A stretch of DNA of 64,000 nucleotides from Alphaproteobacteria bacterium (lineage in GTDB: Bacteria; Pseudomonadota; Alphaproteobacteria; UBA6615). The position numbers and the translations under genes are program-made. Of the stretch, positions 25,062-33,509 are shown piece after piece; positions within the stretch are counted from its first letter, which is position 1; each line of letters opens with the position of its first letter. The notes beneath the pieces are model-generated. The model saw nothing but the letters and a program-made list of their open reading frames with translations, ran no database searches and was not told the DNA's origin. Location of the stretch: contig JBDXCV010000003.1 in assembly GCA_039980135.1 (NCBI GenBank), forward strand, positions 186,001 to 250,000. Reading direction: 5' to 3'.

Positions 25062-26884
25062 GCAAGGATCGTGACATCGCGATTGTCGCGCTCACCCGGG
25101 GCGGCGCGCGCCTCGCCCGGAAACTTCAGGCCGACATGCCGCAATCAAGGGTTCATGGCCTCGCGGGCCGGGTCGATGATTGCGACACCCCGTTCACGGA
25201 AGCGACCGCCCATCTCGCCGCCCTTTTCGCCACCGGACAGGCGATCGTCGGCATCTGTGCTGCGGGCATCCTGATCCGCGCACTGGCGACCGGGCTCGAC
25301 GACAAACGAAACGAACCGCCGGTCATCGCCGTATCTCCGGACGGCCAGCATGTCGTGCCTCTCCTGGGCGGCCATCACGGCGCCAACCGGCTCGCCACGC
25401 GGGTCGCCGATATCACGGGCGGGTCAGCCGCGGTCACCACCGCGGGAGAGGCGCTGCACGGCATCGCCCTCGACGACCCGCCGCCCGGCTGGGCGCTCGC
25501 CAACCCCGAATCCGCAAAGCCGGTGATGGCGGCCCTGCTGGCCGGCGACCATCCGACCATGGTCATCGAGGCCGGGGACCCGGCCTGGCTCGCCGACCTG
25601 CCGATCGGGCGCGACGGCGCATGGATGATCCGGATCAGCGATCGGGCGATCACACCGGCGGCCGACGAGTTTCTGATCCATCCCCCGACCCTCGCGCTGG
25701 GGGTCGGTTGCGAGCGGGACTGCGATCCCGACGAACTGATCGCACTCGTCGACGACACACTCGCCGGCGCCGGGCTGTCGCCGGCATCGGTGGCGGCGGT
25801 CACCAGCATCGATGTCAAAATGGACGAGGCCGCAGTGCATGCGGTCGCCGCGCATCTGGAGGCTCCGATACGGTATTTCGAGGCCGCGCGCCTCGAAGCC
25901 GAAACCCCACGACTGGAAAATCCGTCGGAGATCGTCTTCCGCGAGGTTGGCGCTCACGGCGTGGCCGAAGCCGCGGCGCTCGCCGCTGTCGGCAGCGAAG
26001 GCAAATTGGTCGTCGCCAAGCGGAAATCCGTGCGGGCGACCTGCGCGGTGGCGCGTGGCACCCATATCGACCCGGCAAACGTCGGAACCGCACGGGGAAC
26101 ATTGTCGATCGTGGGCACCGGGCCCGGCGACGCGGCCCATCGCATACCCGCCACCGACACGGCCGTCGCCGCCGCCACGGATCTCGTGGGTTACGGGCCT
26201 TATCTGGACCTGCTGGGCGTCGCGGCGCATGGCAGGCAACGACATGATTTCGGGCTCGGCGCCGAGGAAGAGCGCTGCCGTCATGCGCTCGAACTCGCGG
26301 CGGCCGGCCGCAACGTGGCGCTGGTTTCCAGCGGCGACCCGGGCATCTTCGCGATGGCGAGCCTGGTCTTCGAACTTCTGGACCGAGACGCAAATCCCGC
26401 CTGGCAACGCATTGCGATTTCGGTCCACCCGGGAGTCTCGGCCATGCAGCTCGCCGCCGCGCGGGCGGGCGCGCCGCTCGGTCATGATTTCTGCGCGATT
26501 TCGCTGTCGGACCTGCTGACCCCCTGGCCGGCGATCGAGGCGCGGCTGCGCGCGGCGGCCCAGGCGGATTTCGTGGTCGCACTCTACAATCCCGCCAGCC
26601 GCCGCCGGCGTCAGCAGTTCGAGACCGCCCGCGACATTCTCCTGGCACACCGGCCGGACGACACGCCCGTCGTCGTGGCCCGAAACCTCGCGCGCCCGGG
26701 CGAGCAGGTGAGCATCGTTCCCCTGGCAGAACTCTCGCTCGATGCCATCGATATGTTGACCATCGTGATCATCGGCAACAGCCAGTCGCAATCCATCGCC
26801 GGCGGCGCGTCGCGCTGGACCTACACGCCGCGCGGTTACGCGGCCAAGGCGCAAGACAAGATGCGGACGAAGACGCGCAGCTAG
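25058..26884 (+). CDS. cobJ: CbiG-CobJ fusion: cobalt-precorrin-5A hydrolase / precorrin-3B C17-methyltransferase
   Basis: A 608-residue two-enzyme protein. Residues ~1-210 are the CbiG N-terminal and middle domains, with GICAAGILIRALA (~67) and PLLGGHHGANRLATRVA (~103), the family's most conserved segments. Residues ~220-335 are the CbiG C-terminal (CobE-like) domain (LALGVGCERDCDPDELIAL, VTSIDVKMDEAAVHAVA). Residues ~350-600 are CobJ/CbiH (IVGTGPGDAAHRIPATDTAV, YGPYLDLL, VSSGDPGIFAMASLVFELL, HPGVSAMQLAAARAGAPLGH, ALYNPASRRR). CbiG opens the ring-A lactone with cobalt bound and belongs to the early-cobalt route; CobJ contracts the ring. Having both on one chain suits the consecutive steps. 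The start overlaps cobI (ATGA). Confidence 0.92.
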   Translation: MSKDRDIAIVALTRGGARLARKLQADMPQSRVHGLAGRVDDCDTPFTEATAHLAALFATGQAIVGICAAGILIRALATGLDDKRNEPPVIAVSPDGQHVVPLLGGHHGANRLATRVADITGGSAAVTTAGEALHGIALDDPPPGWALANPESAKPVMAALLAGDHPTMVIEAGDPAWLADLPIGRDGAWMIRISDRAITPAADEFLIHPPTLALGVGCERDCDPDELIALVDDTLAGAGLSPASVAAVTSIDVKMDEAAVHAVAAHLEAPIRYFEAARLEAETPRLENPSEIVFREVGAHGVAEAAALAAVGSEGKLVVAKRKSVRATCAVARGTHIDPANVGTARGTLSIVGTGPGDAAHRIPATDTAVAAATDLVGYGPYLDLLGVAAHGRQRHDFGLGAEEERCRHALELAAAGRNVALVSSGDPGIFAMASLVFELLDRDANPAWQRIAISVHPGVSAMQLAAARAGAPLGHDFCAISLSDLLTPWPAIEARLRAAAQADFVVALYNPASRRRRQQFETARDILLAHRPDDTPVVVARNLARPGEQVSIVPLAELSLDAIDMLTIVIIGNSQSQSIAGGASRWTYTPRGYAAKAQDKMRTKTRS

Positions 26885-26916
26885 GCAGGACCCGATGCCG
26901 CGCCGGAATATTGAGA

Positions 26917-27522
26917 TCAGATACTGTGCCGCCGCCCGATCCGGGCGGCCTCGGCGGGGCTCATGAAACCGAAACTGGCCACGAAGCTCGCGGCGTTCTC
27001 GCCGCATGTGAAGCCGACGATGAAGGTGTCGGGGTTTTGCATATCATTGTCGAAGCCGGTGGCGCCCTTGATACGTTTGAAGAAATGAAACGCGATGCAA
27101 TCCCCGTCCATGGCGACGAAGCCGCGTCCCTGGCCGCGCGGAACCTTCGAAATGACCGGCTTGCCCGTGCGCATGATTGTGCGTCCCAGAAAATCGCGAA
27201 AGGCGGTCTCGTCGATCGCGTTCGCGAGAGTCAGATCGCTGAACCAGGCCTCGCTCGCATGCTCCACCACGACGATCGGTGCCTCACCGATGAAATAGGT
27301 CTCGACCACCACCGACCCGTTGTCGCGCAACGTGCGCCGCACATGATCGACTTCGGGCAGAAGCGACGGGATATTGAACCGGGCATCCACGATATCGACG
27401 ACGACGGGGTCGGCGAAAACCGTACGGGCACCCCCGACAGTCGTTCCCTCGCGGCCGGATGCGCACGCCGCGAGCAACAGCGCCACCGCGACAACGGCAA
27501 TCCGGGACCTCAGGCGCCACAT
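26917..27522 (-). CDS. Lipoprotein of unknown function
   Basis: A 201-residue protein with a lipoprotein signal: WRLRSRIAVVAVALLLAACA, where LAAC is the lipobox, so the mature protein should be anchored by Cys at about residue 20. The ATG at 27522 is preceded by AAGGAGGCGG with ideal spacing; the longer open frame to 27645 has no such site. The mature part has alternating strands (VVVETYFIGEAPIVVVEH; GFVAMDGDCIAFHFF; DTFIVGFTCGE) and two further Cys. I do not recognise the family. It is antisense to its cobalamin neighbours, between cbiG-cobJ and cobM, and has no obvious link to the pathway. Confidence 0.78.
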   Translation of the reverse strand: MWRLRSRIAVVAVALLLAACASGREGTTVGGARTVFADPVVVDIVDARFNIPSLLPEVDHVRRTLRDNGSVVVETYFIGEAPIVVVEHASEAWFSDLTLANAIDETAFRDFLGRTIMRTGKPVISKVPRGQGRGFVAMDGDCIAFHFFKRIKGATGFDNDMQNPDTFIVGFTCGENAASFVASFGFMSPAEAARIGRRHSI

Positions 27523-27643
27523 GGTCCGCCTCCTTCCAAATCGATCATAGGTCGATCCACTGACCACTGTAAGTGGGCCATGCCAAGCATTGCACCGGGA
27601 ATTCGCGGTACACTTCCGGCCGGCCCGGGGGTATGACACCTGC

Positions 27644-28435
27644 ATGACCGTCTACTTCATCGGCGCCGGCCCCGGCGCGCCGGACCTGATCACACTTCGC
27701 GGCCGAGACCTCATCGCGCGCTGCCCGGTTTGCCTGTATGCGGGCTCGCTGGTGCCCCGTGAAATTCTGGCACACGCACCGGCGAATGCCGAGATCACCG
27801 ACACCGCGCCGCTGCATCTGGATGAGATCATCGACCGGATCGCCGCGGCGCATTCGGCCGGGGACGACATTGCCCGGGTGCATTCGGGCGATCCGTCGCT
27901 GTATGGCGCGATCGGCGAACAGATGCGCCGCCTCGACGCGCTCGCAATTCCCTATGAGATCGTCCCCGGCGTCCCGGCCTTTGCAGCGGCTTCCGCGGCG
28001 CTGCGCCGCGAGCTCACCCTCCCCGGCGTCAGCCAGAGCGTGATCCTGACCCGCACCTCCGTTCGCGCCAGCGACATGCCGGCGGGCGAAGAGCTGGCCA
28101 GTCTCGCCACGTCCGGTGCCACGCTGGCCGTCCATCTGTCGATCAACAATCTGGCCAATGTGGTGCGCGATCTGACGCCCCATTATGGCGGCGATTGCCC
28201 CGTCGTCGTCGGCTATCGCGTAAGCTGGCCCGACGAACGGTTCATCCGCGGCACGCTGGAAACCATCCGGGACCTCGTCAAGGGATCGGGAATCACCCGC
28301 ACCGCGTTGATCCTGGTCGGGCCGGTCCTGGCCGAGGATCTCGCCGAAGAATTCGGGTTCGAGGACAGCCGCCTGTATGCAGCCAGTCACCATCATGTGT
28401 TGCGGCCGGCGAAGAAATCGGCCGACCGCAGCTAG
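27644..28435 (+). CDS. cobM: Precorrin-4 C11-methyltransferase
   Basis: Tetrapyrrole methylase of the CobM/CbiF group. The 263-residue protein begins [20 protein letters not shown], the SAM-binding first loop, followed by [36 protein letters not shown] with the conserved [29 protein letters not shown] and [17 protein letters not shown] (~188), all characteristic. The start at 27644 is the first Met of the homology; the open frame upstream to 27590 is not conserved. It is alone on the plus strand between two minus-strand genes, so it must have its own promoter in the ~120 bases shared with the divergent lipoprotein gene. Confidence 0.95.
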   Translation: MTVYFIGAGPGAPDLITLRGRDLIARCPVCLYAGSLVPREILAHAPANAEITDTAPLHLDEIIDRIAAAHSAGDDIARVHSGDPSLYGAIGEQMRRLDALAIPYEIVPGVPAFAAASAALRRELTLPGVSQSVILTRTSVRASDMPAGEELASLATSGATLAVHLSINNLANVVRDLTPHYGGDCPVVVGYRVSWPDERFIRGTLETIRDLVKGSGITRTALILVGPVLAEDLAEEFGFEDSRLYAASHHHVLRPAKKSADRS

Positions 28436-28444
28436 ACAGGGCCG

Positions 28445-29050
28445 CTAGCGCGCGCCGGCATTCTCGAGAATCTGGACAACGCGCCTCGAACGGCCATCGT
28501 GGGCAAGATCGAGCGCCGTGCGACCGGTGAAGTCCGAAATCGTCACGTCGGCGCCCGCGCCGATCAGCAATTGCACGATTTGCGGATGGCCCGCACGGAC
28601 CGCCGCCATGAGAGGCGTTCGTCCGTCACGGTTCTCCTGGTTTATCAAGGCGTTATAGGTCAGCAGCAGGTCCACGAGTTCGGTATGGCCGTTCTCCGCC
28701 GCATGATAAAGCGCGCCGTTGCCCACATCGTCGACCTGGTTCACCAGCACCTTGTCCTCGAGCAGGAGTTCGACCGATTCATAGCTGCCCTGGATCGAGC
28801 CCCAGATCAGCGCCGTGCGCCCATCGGTGTCGGCGCGGGATTTGGGGTGTTGGCGCACCAGCAACTCGCGCACCTTTTCCACCCGGTCCTCATAGACCGC
28901 CACGATCAGCGCATCGTCGGCCAGAATATTGGTCTGGGCCGCCGCCGGCCCCATCATTCCCGCCGGCGTCAACGCGACAACCGCAAATATCAAAGCGCCG
29001 CGCACGAAGGCGCGCCGAGACGCGAGAGCAGTATTTCTGAACATCAGCAT
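28445..29050 (-). CDS. Exported ankyrin-repeat protein
   Basis: A 201-residue protein with a signal sequence containing a twin-arginine motif (SRRAFVRGALIFAVVAL), so export through Tat is likely. The mature part is three to four ankyrin repeats, for example DGRTALIWGSIQGSYESVEL, VGNGALYHAAENGHTELVDL, DGRTPLMAAVRAGHPQIVQL and TGRTALDLAHDGRSRRVVQI. Ankyrin repeats bind partner proteins; none is evident. The start at 29050 has GGTGAC nearby, and the frame upstream to 29110 begins with TTG and is not credible. It lies 31 bases after cobK on the same strand and is probably on the cbiD-cobK transcript. Confidence 0.82.
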   Translation of the reverse strand: MLMFRNTALASRRAFVRGALIFAVVALTPAGMMGPAAAQTNILADDALIVAVYEDRVEKVRELLVRQHPKSRADTDGRTALIWGSIQGSYESVELLLEDKVLVNQVDDVGNGALYHAAENGHTELVDLLLTYNALINQENRDGRTPLMAAVRAGHPQIVQLLIGAGADVTISDFTGRTALDLAHDGRSRRVVQILENAGAR

Positions 29051-29081
29051 GTCACCTATTTCGCGTTCCAACCCGGGCGCG

Positions 29082-29843
29082 TCAAGTCGCCTGTTCGGCA
29101 AACCACGCAACGACCGTATCCAAACTGTCGGCGAGAGGGCCTCCCGGAGCCGGTGGTCGTTCCACCATCAGTACCGGAATTCCAGACCGCCGGGCGGCAA
29201 CCAGCTTCGCACGGGTCGCCTCTCCACCCGATGCCTTGCACACGAGTACGTCGATTTTATGTTCTTCCATCAACCGCATCTCGGTATCCACATCGAACGG
29301 CCCGCGTCCGGAGATCGCCTGATATGCCGGCAGCGGCAATGGCGTGTCGGGAATCTCGATCATCCGGACGAGAAACCAGATGTCCGCACAGGGCGTAAAA
29401 GCGTCCAGATCGGTGCGCCCCACCGTCAGGAACGCACGTTTTCCGACACCCGGCAGCGCGGCCGCAGCCGCGGCGAGATCGGACTGCATGCGCCAATCAT
29501 CGCCGGGGGCGCGTTCCCATGGAGGCCGGACCAGCGCGATACGCGCCACGCCGGCGGCCGTACAGGCCGCGCGCGCATTCTCGGAGATCCGGGCCGCGAA
29601 GGGATGCGTGGCATCCAGCACCGCGGCAACACCGCGCTTTTCCAGATACTGCGTCATCGGGGCCACCCCGCCGAACCCGCCAACCCGAACCTCACCCGCC
29701 ACGCCCACCGGCGCCCGGGTCCGTCCGGCCAGCGAGGTCACAATATCGAAACGGTCTCCCCACCCGGCTGCCAGTCGGTCGGCCAGCCTCACCGCCTCCG
29801 TGGTCCCGCCCAGGATCAGCACGGTCTTTCGTTCCGGGGACAT
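29082..29843 (-). CDS. cobK: Precorrin-6A reductase
   Basis: NADPH-dependent reductase of the corrin pathway (CobK/CbiJ). The 253 residues start with KTVLILGGTTEAVRLADRL, the nucleotide-binding opening, and contain DATHPFAARISENARAAC (~77), the strongest family motif, plus RAFLTVGRTDLDAF (~138), FLVRMIEIPDTPLPLP and DVLVCKASGGEATRAKLVAA (~203). The start at 29843 lies one base after the cbiD stop, so translation is coupled. Typical length and no missing part. Confidence 0.94.
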   Translation of the reverse strand: MSPERKTVLILGGTTEAVRLADRLAAGWGDRFDIVTSLAGRTRAPVGVAGEVRVGGFGGVAPMTQYLEKRGVAAVLDATHPFAARISENARAACTAAGVARIALVRPPWERAPGDDWRMQSDLAAAAAALPGVGKRAFLTVGRTDLDAFTPCADIWFLVRMIEIPDTPLPLPAYQAISGRGPFDVDTEMRLMEEHKIDVLVCKASGGEATRAKLVAARRSGIPVLMVERPPAPGGPLADSLDTVVAWFAEQAT

Positions 29844-29844
29844 C

Positions 29845-30966
29845 TCAGGGACCGACATGTGCCAGAACCCGCCCGTCCCGCGCCACGACCAGGACATCGA
29901 TATCCGTGGCACCCGCCACCGACGCGCGGCAGACCTCGCGCGCGCCCCGCGCAACCGCCTCGGCCAGTGGCGCCTCAAGCCCCGCATCGGCCGCAATCGC
30001 CAGAACCGCGCCGGCCGAGACCGCCGCATGTGCGCGTGCCTGCAATTCGGCGGGCGCCCCCAGGTCCGCAAGCCGCGAGGCGAGTGCCGCGACATCGACG
30101 GACGAGCGGCTCGAATGCAGGTCCATGCACCCGTCCGCGAGCTTTGAAAGCTTGCCGAAACCGCCGGCCACGGACAGGCGCGGCAACGGGTGAGCGCGGA
30201 CATATTTCAGCAGGGCGCCGGCGAAATCTCCCATATCGATCAGCGCGCGCTCGGGAAGCGCATAATGCGCCTGGACCGCCGCCTCGGACGTGCGGCCGGT
30301 GGCACCGGCGACATGCCCGATTCCCGTGGCGCGCGCGACATCGACCCCGCGATGGATGGAGTGAATCCACGACGCGCATGAATACGGTATCACCACGCCG
30401 GTCGTGCCCAGCACACTGAGCCCCCCGACGATTCCGAGGCGCGCATTCGCCGTTCTCTCCGCCAGTGCCAGGCCGCCGGGAATGGAGATCGTGACCAGCA
30501 CATCCGGCGTGACCCCATAGTCTGCGGCAACATCGTGCAGCGCCGCCGCGATCATCTCGCGGGGTTTGGGGTTGATCGCGGGTTCACCCGGCGGGATCGG
30601 CAATCCCGGCAACGTCACGGTGCCCACGCCTTCCCCGGCCGCAAAACAAACACCCGATCCCGGCAGCCCCGGTGTCACCTCGCAACAGATGCGCGCGCCA
30701 TGGGTGACATCCGGGTCGTCGCCCGCATCCTTGATCACGGCTGCATAGGCCCCGGTGTCCGACAAGCGGGTTTCGGCGAGATCGAAGGTCGCACGCAAGC
30801 CGCGCGGCAGCCGCACCGCGACCGGATCGGGGAACCGCCGGCTCAGCACGGCTTCATAGGCCGCCTTCGCGGCCGCCGTGGCACAGGCGCCGGTGGTCCA
30901 GCCGCGTCGCAACGTCCCCGACGGCGGACGGGCCGAATCTTCCTGGGTGTCGGGCGCATCGCTCAT
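29845..30966 (-). CDS. cbiD: Cobalt-precorrin-5B C1-methyltransferase
   Basis: CbiD methylates C1 in the early-cobalt pathway and replaces CobF, which is not in this window. The 373-residue protein has the diagnostic N-terminal motif LRRGWTTGACATAAAKAAY (~18), then VIKDAGDDPDVTHGA (~78), GEGVGTVTLPGLPIPPGEPA (~114), GLSVLGTTGVVIPYS (~190), and VAGGFGKLSKLADGCMDLHS (~280). The ATG at 30966 is the first Met before the homology; the open frame continues to 32172 only because it is antisense to cobA. It is divergent from cobA with 60 bases between and is followed directly by cobK. Confidence 0.95.
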   Translation of the reverse strand: MSDAPDTQEDSARPPSGTLRRGWTTGACATAAAKAAYEAVLSRRFPDPVAVRLPRGLRATFDLAETRLSDTGAYAAVIKDAGDDPDVTHGARICCEVTPGLPGSGVCFAAGEGVGTVTLPGLPIPPGEPAINPKPREMIAAALHDVAADYGVTPDVLVTISIPGGLALAERTANARLGIVGGLSVLGTTGVVIPYSCASWIHSIHRGVDVARATGIGHVAGATGRTSEAAVQAHYALPERALIDMGDFAGALLKYVRAHPLPRLSVAGGFGKLSKLADGCMDLHSSRSSVDVAALASRLADLGAPAELQARAHAAVSAGAVLAIAADAGLEAPLAEAVARGAREVCRASVAGATDIDVLVVARDGRVLAHVGP

Positions 30967-31026
30967 GACCCCATCGTAGCGCCCCGCGAGGTTGCCGGGC
31001 CAGCGGTCCGGCGCTAGCTTCGCTGT

Positions 31027-31860
31027 ATGAATATCGACGAACTGAATCTCCCGACGTTTCAGGCCGGCTGGGTCTGGCTGGTCGGCGCCGGGCCGGGCGA
31101 CCCGGCCCTGCTGACCGTGGGCGCATTGCACGCCCTGCAATCGGCAGACGTCGTGGTCCATGACGCCCTGGTCGACGACCGCATTCTGGCGCTCGCGGCG
31201 GCGGACGCCGAGTTGATCTATGCGGGCAAGCGCGGCGGCAAGCCATCGCCGAAGCAGCCCGATATTTCCGCGCGCCTCGTCGCCCTGGCGCGTGAAGGAA
31301 AGCGCGTTCTGCGCCTGAAGGGCGGTGACCCCTTCCTGTTCGGACGGGGCGGCGAAGAAGCGCTCGCACTCGTCGCGGCCGAGATTCCGTTCCGCATCGT
31401 GCCCGGGGTAACCGCCGCGATCGGCGGCCTGGCCTATGCCGGCATTCCCATGACCCACCGCGCGACCGCGACAGCCGTGACCTTCGTGACCGGGCATAAT
31501 CTTTCGGGCAAGGTACCCGATGATCTGGATTGGGGTGCGCTGGCCAACGGGGCCCAGGTCCTCGTCTTTTATATGGCGTTGAAACATATTGACGAAATCG
31601 TCGCCCGGCTGATCGCCGCCGGACGCGCAGCCGACAGCCCGGCCGCACTCGTGGCCCACGCGACGACGGACGCACAGCAGGTCGTCGAGACCACGCTCGC
31701 CGGGGCCGGTCAGGCCGCCGCCGATGTCTCGCCGCCCGCACTTTTCGTCGTTGGCGATGTCGTCCGCCTGCGCCAGGGCCTCGACTGGCTCGGCGCGCTT
31801 TCCGGCCGAATTCTTGACCCCGACCCGCTGGGGCATTCGGATATTCGCGATGCGGTCTGA
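31027..31860 (+). CDS. cobA: Uroporphyrinogen-III C-methyltransferase (SUMT)
   Basis: Makes precorrin-2 from uroporphyrinogen III, the branch point into cobalamin and siroheme. The 277-residue single-domain protein (no CysG dehydrogenase domain) has VWLVGAGPGDPALLTVGALH (~16-35), VHDALVDDRILALA, IYAGKRGGKPSPKQPDI (~67), VLRLKGGDPFLFGRGGEEAL (~97) and VPGVTAAIGGLAYAGIPMTH (~122). A separate precorrin-2 dehydrogenase must exist elsewhere if sirohydrochlorin is the CbiX substrate. The last 11 bases overlap the small downstream membrane-protein gene. Confidence 0.95.
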   Translation: MNIDELNLPTFQAGWVWLVGAGPGDPALLTVGALHALQSADVVVHDALVDDRILALAAADAELIYAGKRGGKPSPKQPDISARLVALAREGKRVLRLKGGDPFLFGRGGEEALALVAAEIPFRIVPGVTAAIGGLAYAGIPMTHRATATAVTFVTGHNLSGKVPDDLDWGALANGAQVLVFYMALKHIDEIVARLIAAGRAADSPAALVAHATTDAQQVVETTLAGAGQAAADVSPPALFVVGDVVRLRQGLDWLGALSGRILDPDPLGHSDIRDAV

Positions 31861-32149
31861 CCGCCTTCGCAAAGCCGGGCCAGAGACGCCATCGAGGGTA
31901 CCGAGGCTTGTCTCGGCGCTTCTCGTGATCGCCTCGGCGATTACGGTCTTTGCGTACCCGGAAATCGTGGACCGGCCGCTCGGACTGCCCGAAAAACTCA
32001 ACGCCGCGATCATCGGGCTGGGAGCGTTGGCGGGGGTCATCCATATGCTGGGGATCGTGCCGCAACAACGCCAGCTACGCGCATTTGCCGGCCCTGCGGT
32101 TGCCTGGCCGGTGATGGCGGCGGGCATCGTGTCGCTGATCACGTCATGA
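31850..32149 (+). CDS. Small membrane protein, YbgE-like
   Basis: A 99-residue protein with three hydrophobic helices (LVSALLVIASAITVFAY; LNAAIIGLGALAGVIHML; FAGPAVAWPVMAAGIVSLI). The stretch GVIHMLGIVPQ and the following hydrophobic helix resemble YbgE, the small protein of the cytochrome bd (cyd) operon, where GVIHGVGFRPQ occupies the same place; this is from memory. Here it sits between cobA and cobB, overlapping cobA by 11 bases and ending 10 bases before cobB, with no cyd genes in the window. A role in corrinoid or cobalt handling is therefore possible but unproven. Confidence 0.6.
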   Translation: MRSDRLRKAGPETPSRVPRLVSALLVIASAITVFAYPEIVDRPLGLPEKLNAAIIGLGALAGVIHMLGIVPQQRQLRAFAGPAVAWPVMAAGIVSLITS

Positions 32150-32159
32150 ACCAAGCACG

Positions 32160-33509
32160 ATGAACACCCCACATGGCCTGATCATCGCCGCGCCCGCGTC
32201 GGGCAGCGGCAAGACCGTACTCACCCTGGGTTTGCTGCGGGCGCTTCGGAATGCAGGGCACGACGTGACCGGCGCGAAGGCGGGACCGGATTACATCGAC
32301 CCGGCGTTTCACACTGCCGCCTGTGGCCGACCCGCTTTCAATCTGGACTCCTGGGCGATGCGGCCGGAGACGCTGGCAGGTCTCGTCGCAGGCCGCGCCC
32401 GTTCGGCGGAGACCCCGTCGACCATCATCGTCGAAGGCGTTATGGGCCTGTTCGACGGGGTCCATCTGCCCGATCGGCCCGACGCGGGCTCTACCGCCGA
32501 CCTCGCCGCCTTGACCGGCTGGCCGGTGGTGTTGGTGATCGATGCGGCAAAGCAGGCCGCAAGCATCGGCGCGCTGGTCAGCGGCTTTGCGCGCCACCGG
32601 GCCGATGTGCGGGTCGCCGGGGTGATCTTCAACCGGGTGGCCAGCCCCGCCCACGAAGCCGTGCTGCGTGACGCCACACGCGCCGCCGCGCCGGAGGTTC
32701 AACTGCTCGGCAGCGTCGGTCGCGATCCCGCGCTGACCACGCCCGAACGGCATCTCGGGCTGGTTCAGGCCGGCGAGCATGACGACCTGGAGCGGTTCAT
32801 CGAAGCGGCCGCCCGCACGGTGTCGGAGACGGTCGATATCGGCGCGCTCCTGGAACTGGCCGGCCCCTGCGAGATTTCACATCCCGGCACGGCGGCGCCC
32901 GCGCCGTTACCACCCCTCGATCAGCGGGTCGCCGTGGCGCACGATGCGGCGTTCGCCTTTTCCTATCCCGCGACCCTCAACGGCTGGCAGGCGGCCGGCG
33001 CGGAAATACTGCCGTTTTCTCCCTTGGCGGATGACGCACCGGACCCGTCCGCCGGCGCCATCTACCTGCCGGGTGGCTATCCGGAACTCCATGCCGGCAC
33101 CCTCGCCGCGGCTGACCGTTTCTTGGGCGGCCTGCGCAGCGCGGCAAACCAAAGCGTGGAAATATTCGGCGAGTGCGGCGGCTACATGGTGCTCGGCCGG
33201 GGCCTCGTCGATGCGGATGGGGGACGTCACGCGATGGCGGGCCTGCTCCCGGTCGAGACGAGTTTTGCCGTGCGCCGCCTCCATCTGGGATATCGTGTCG
33301 CGCGCCTTCAATCCGACGGACCGCTCGGGCCTGCCGGCAGCAACTTTCGCGGCCATGAGTTCCACTATGCCTCCATCGTGAATGAAGCGACCGGGACGCC
33401 GTTGTTCACCACGACAAACGCACGCGGCGAGACGTTGGGTCCGGCGGGGGCGACGGCGGGATCCGTGTGCGGATCATTCATTCACCTGATCGACCGGGCG
33501 GCCCCATGA
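32160..33509 (+). CDS. cobB: Cobyrinic (hydrogenobyrinic) acid a,c-diamide synthase
   Basis: Glutamine-dependent amidation of the a and c acetates (CobB/CbiA). The 449-residue protein has P-loop APASGSGKTV at 11-20, GAKAGPDYIDPAFHTAACGR (~37), VEGVMGLFDGV (~91), a linker, then the glutaminase domain with LPGGYPELHAGTLA (~303), nucleophile Cys in GECGGYMVLGRGL (~339) and FRGHEFHYAS (~398). Whether the natural substrate carries cobalt cannot be seen. It follows the YbgE-like gene by 10 bases and overlaps the YcgN-like gene by four (ATGA). Confidence 0.95.
   Translation: MNTPHGLIIAAPASGSGKTVLTLGLLRALRNAGHDVTGAKAGPDYIDPAFHTAACGRPAFNLDSWAMRPETLAGLVAGRARSAETPSTIIVEGVMGLFDGVHLPDRPDAGSTADLAALTGWPVVLVIDAAKQAASIGALVSGFARHRADVRVAGVIFNRVASPAHEAVLRDATRAAAPEVQLLGSVGRDPALTTPERHLGLVQAGEHDDLERFIEAAARTVSETVDIGALLELAGPCEISHPGTAAPAPLPPLDQRVAVAHDAAFAFSYPATLNGWQAAGAEILPFSPLADDAPDPSAGAIYLPGGYPELHAGTLAAADRFLGGLRSAANQSVEIFGECGGYMVLGRGLVDADGGRHAMAGLLPVETSFAVRRLHLGYRVARLQSDGPLGPAGSNFRGHEFHYASIVNEATGTPLFTTTNARGETLGPAGATAGSVCGSFIHLIDRAAP

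Noticed and set aside
30967-32172. N-terminal extension of the cbiD frame to 32172
   Set aside because: It covers cobA and the YbgE-like gene antisense; CbiD homology starts just after 30966.
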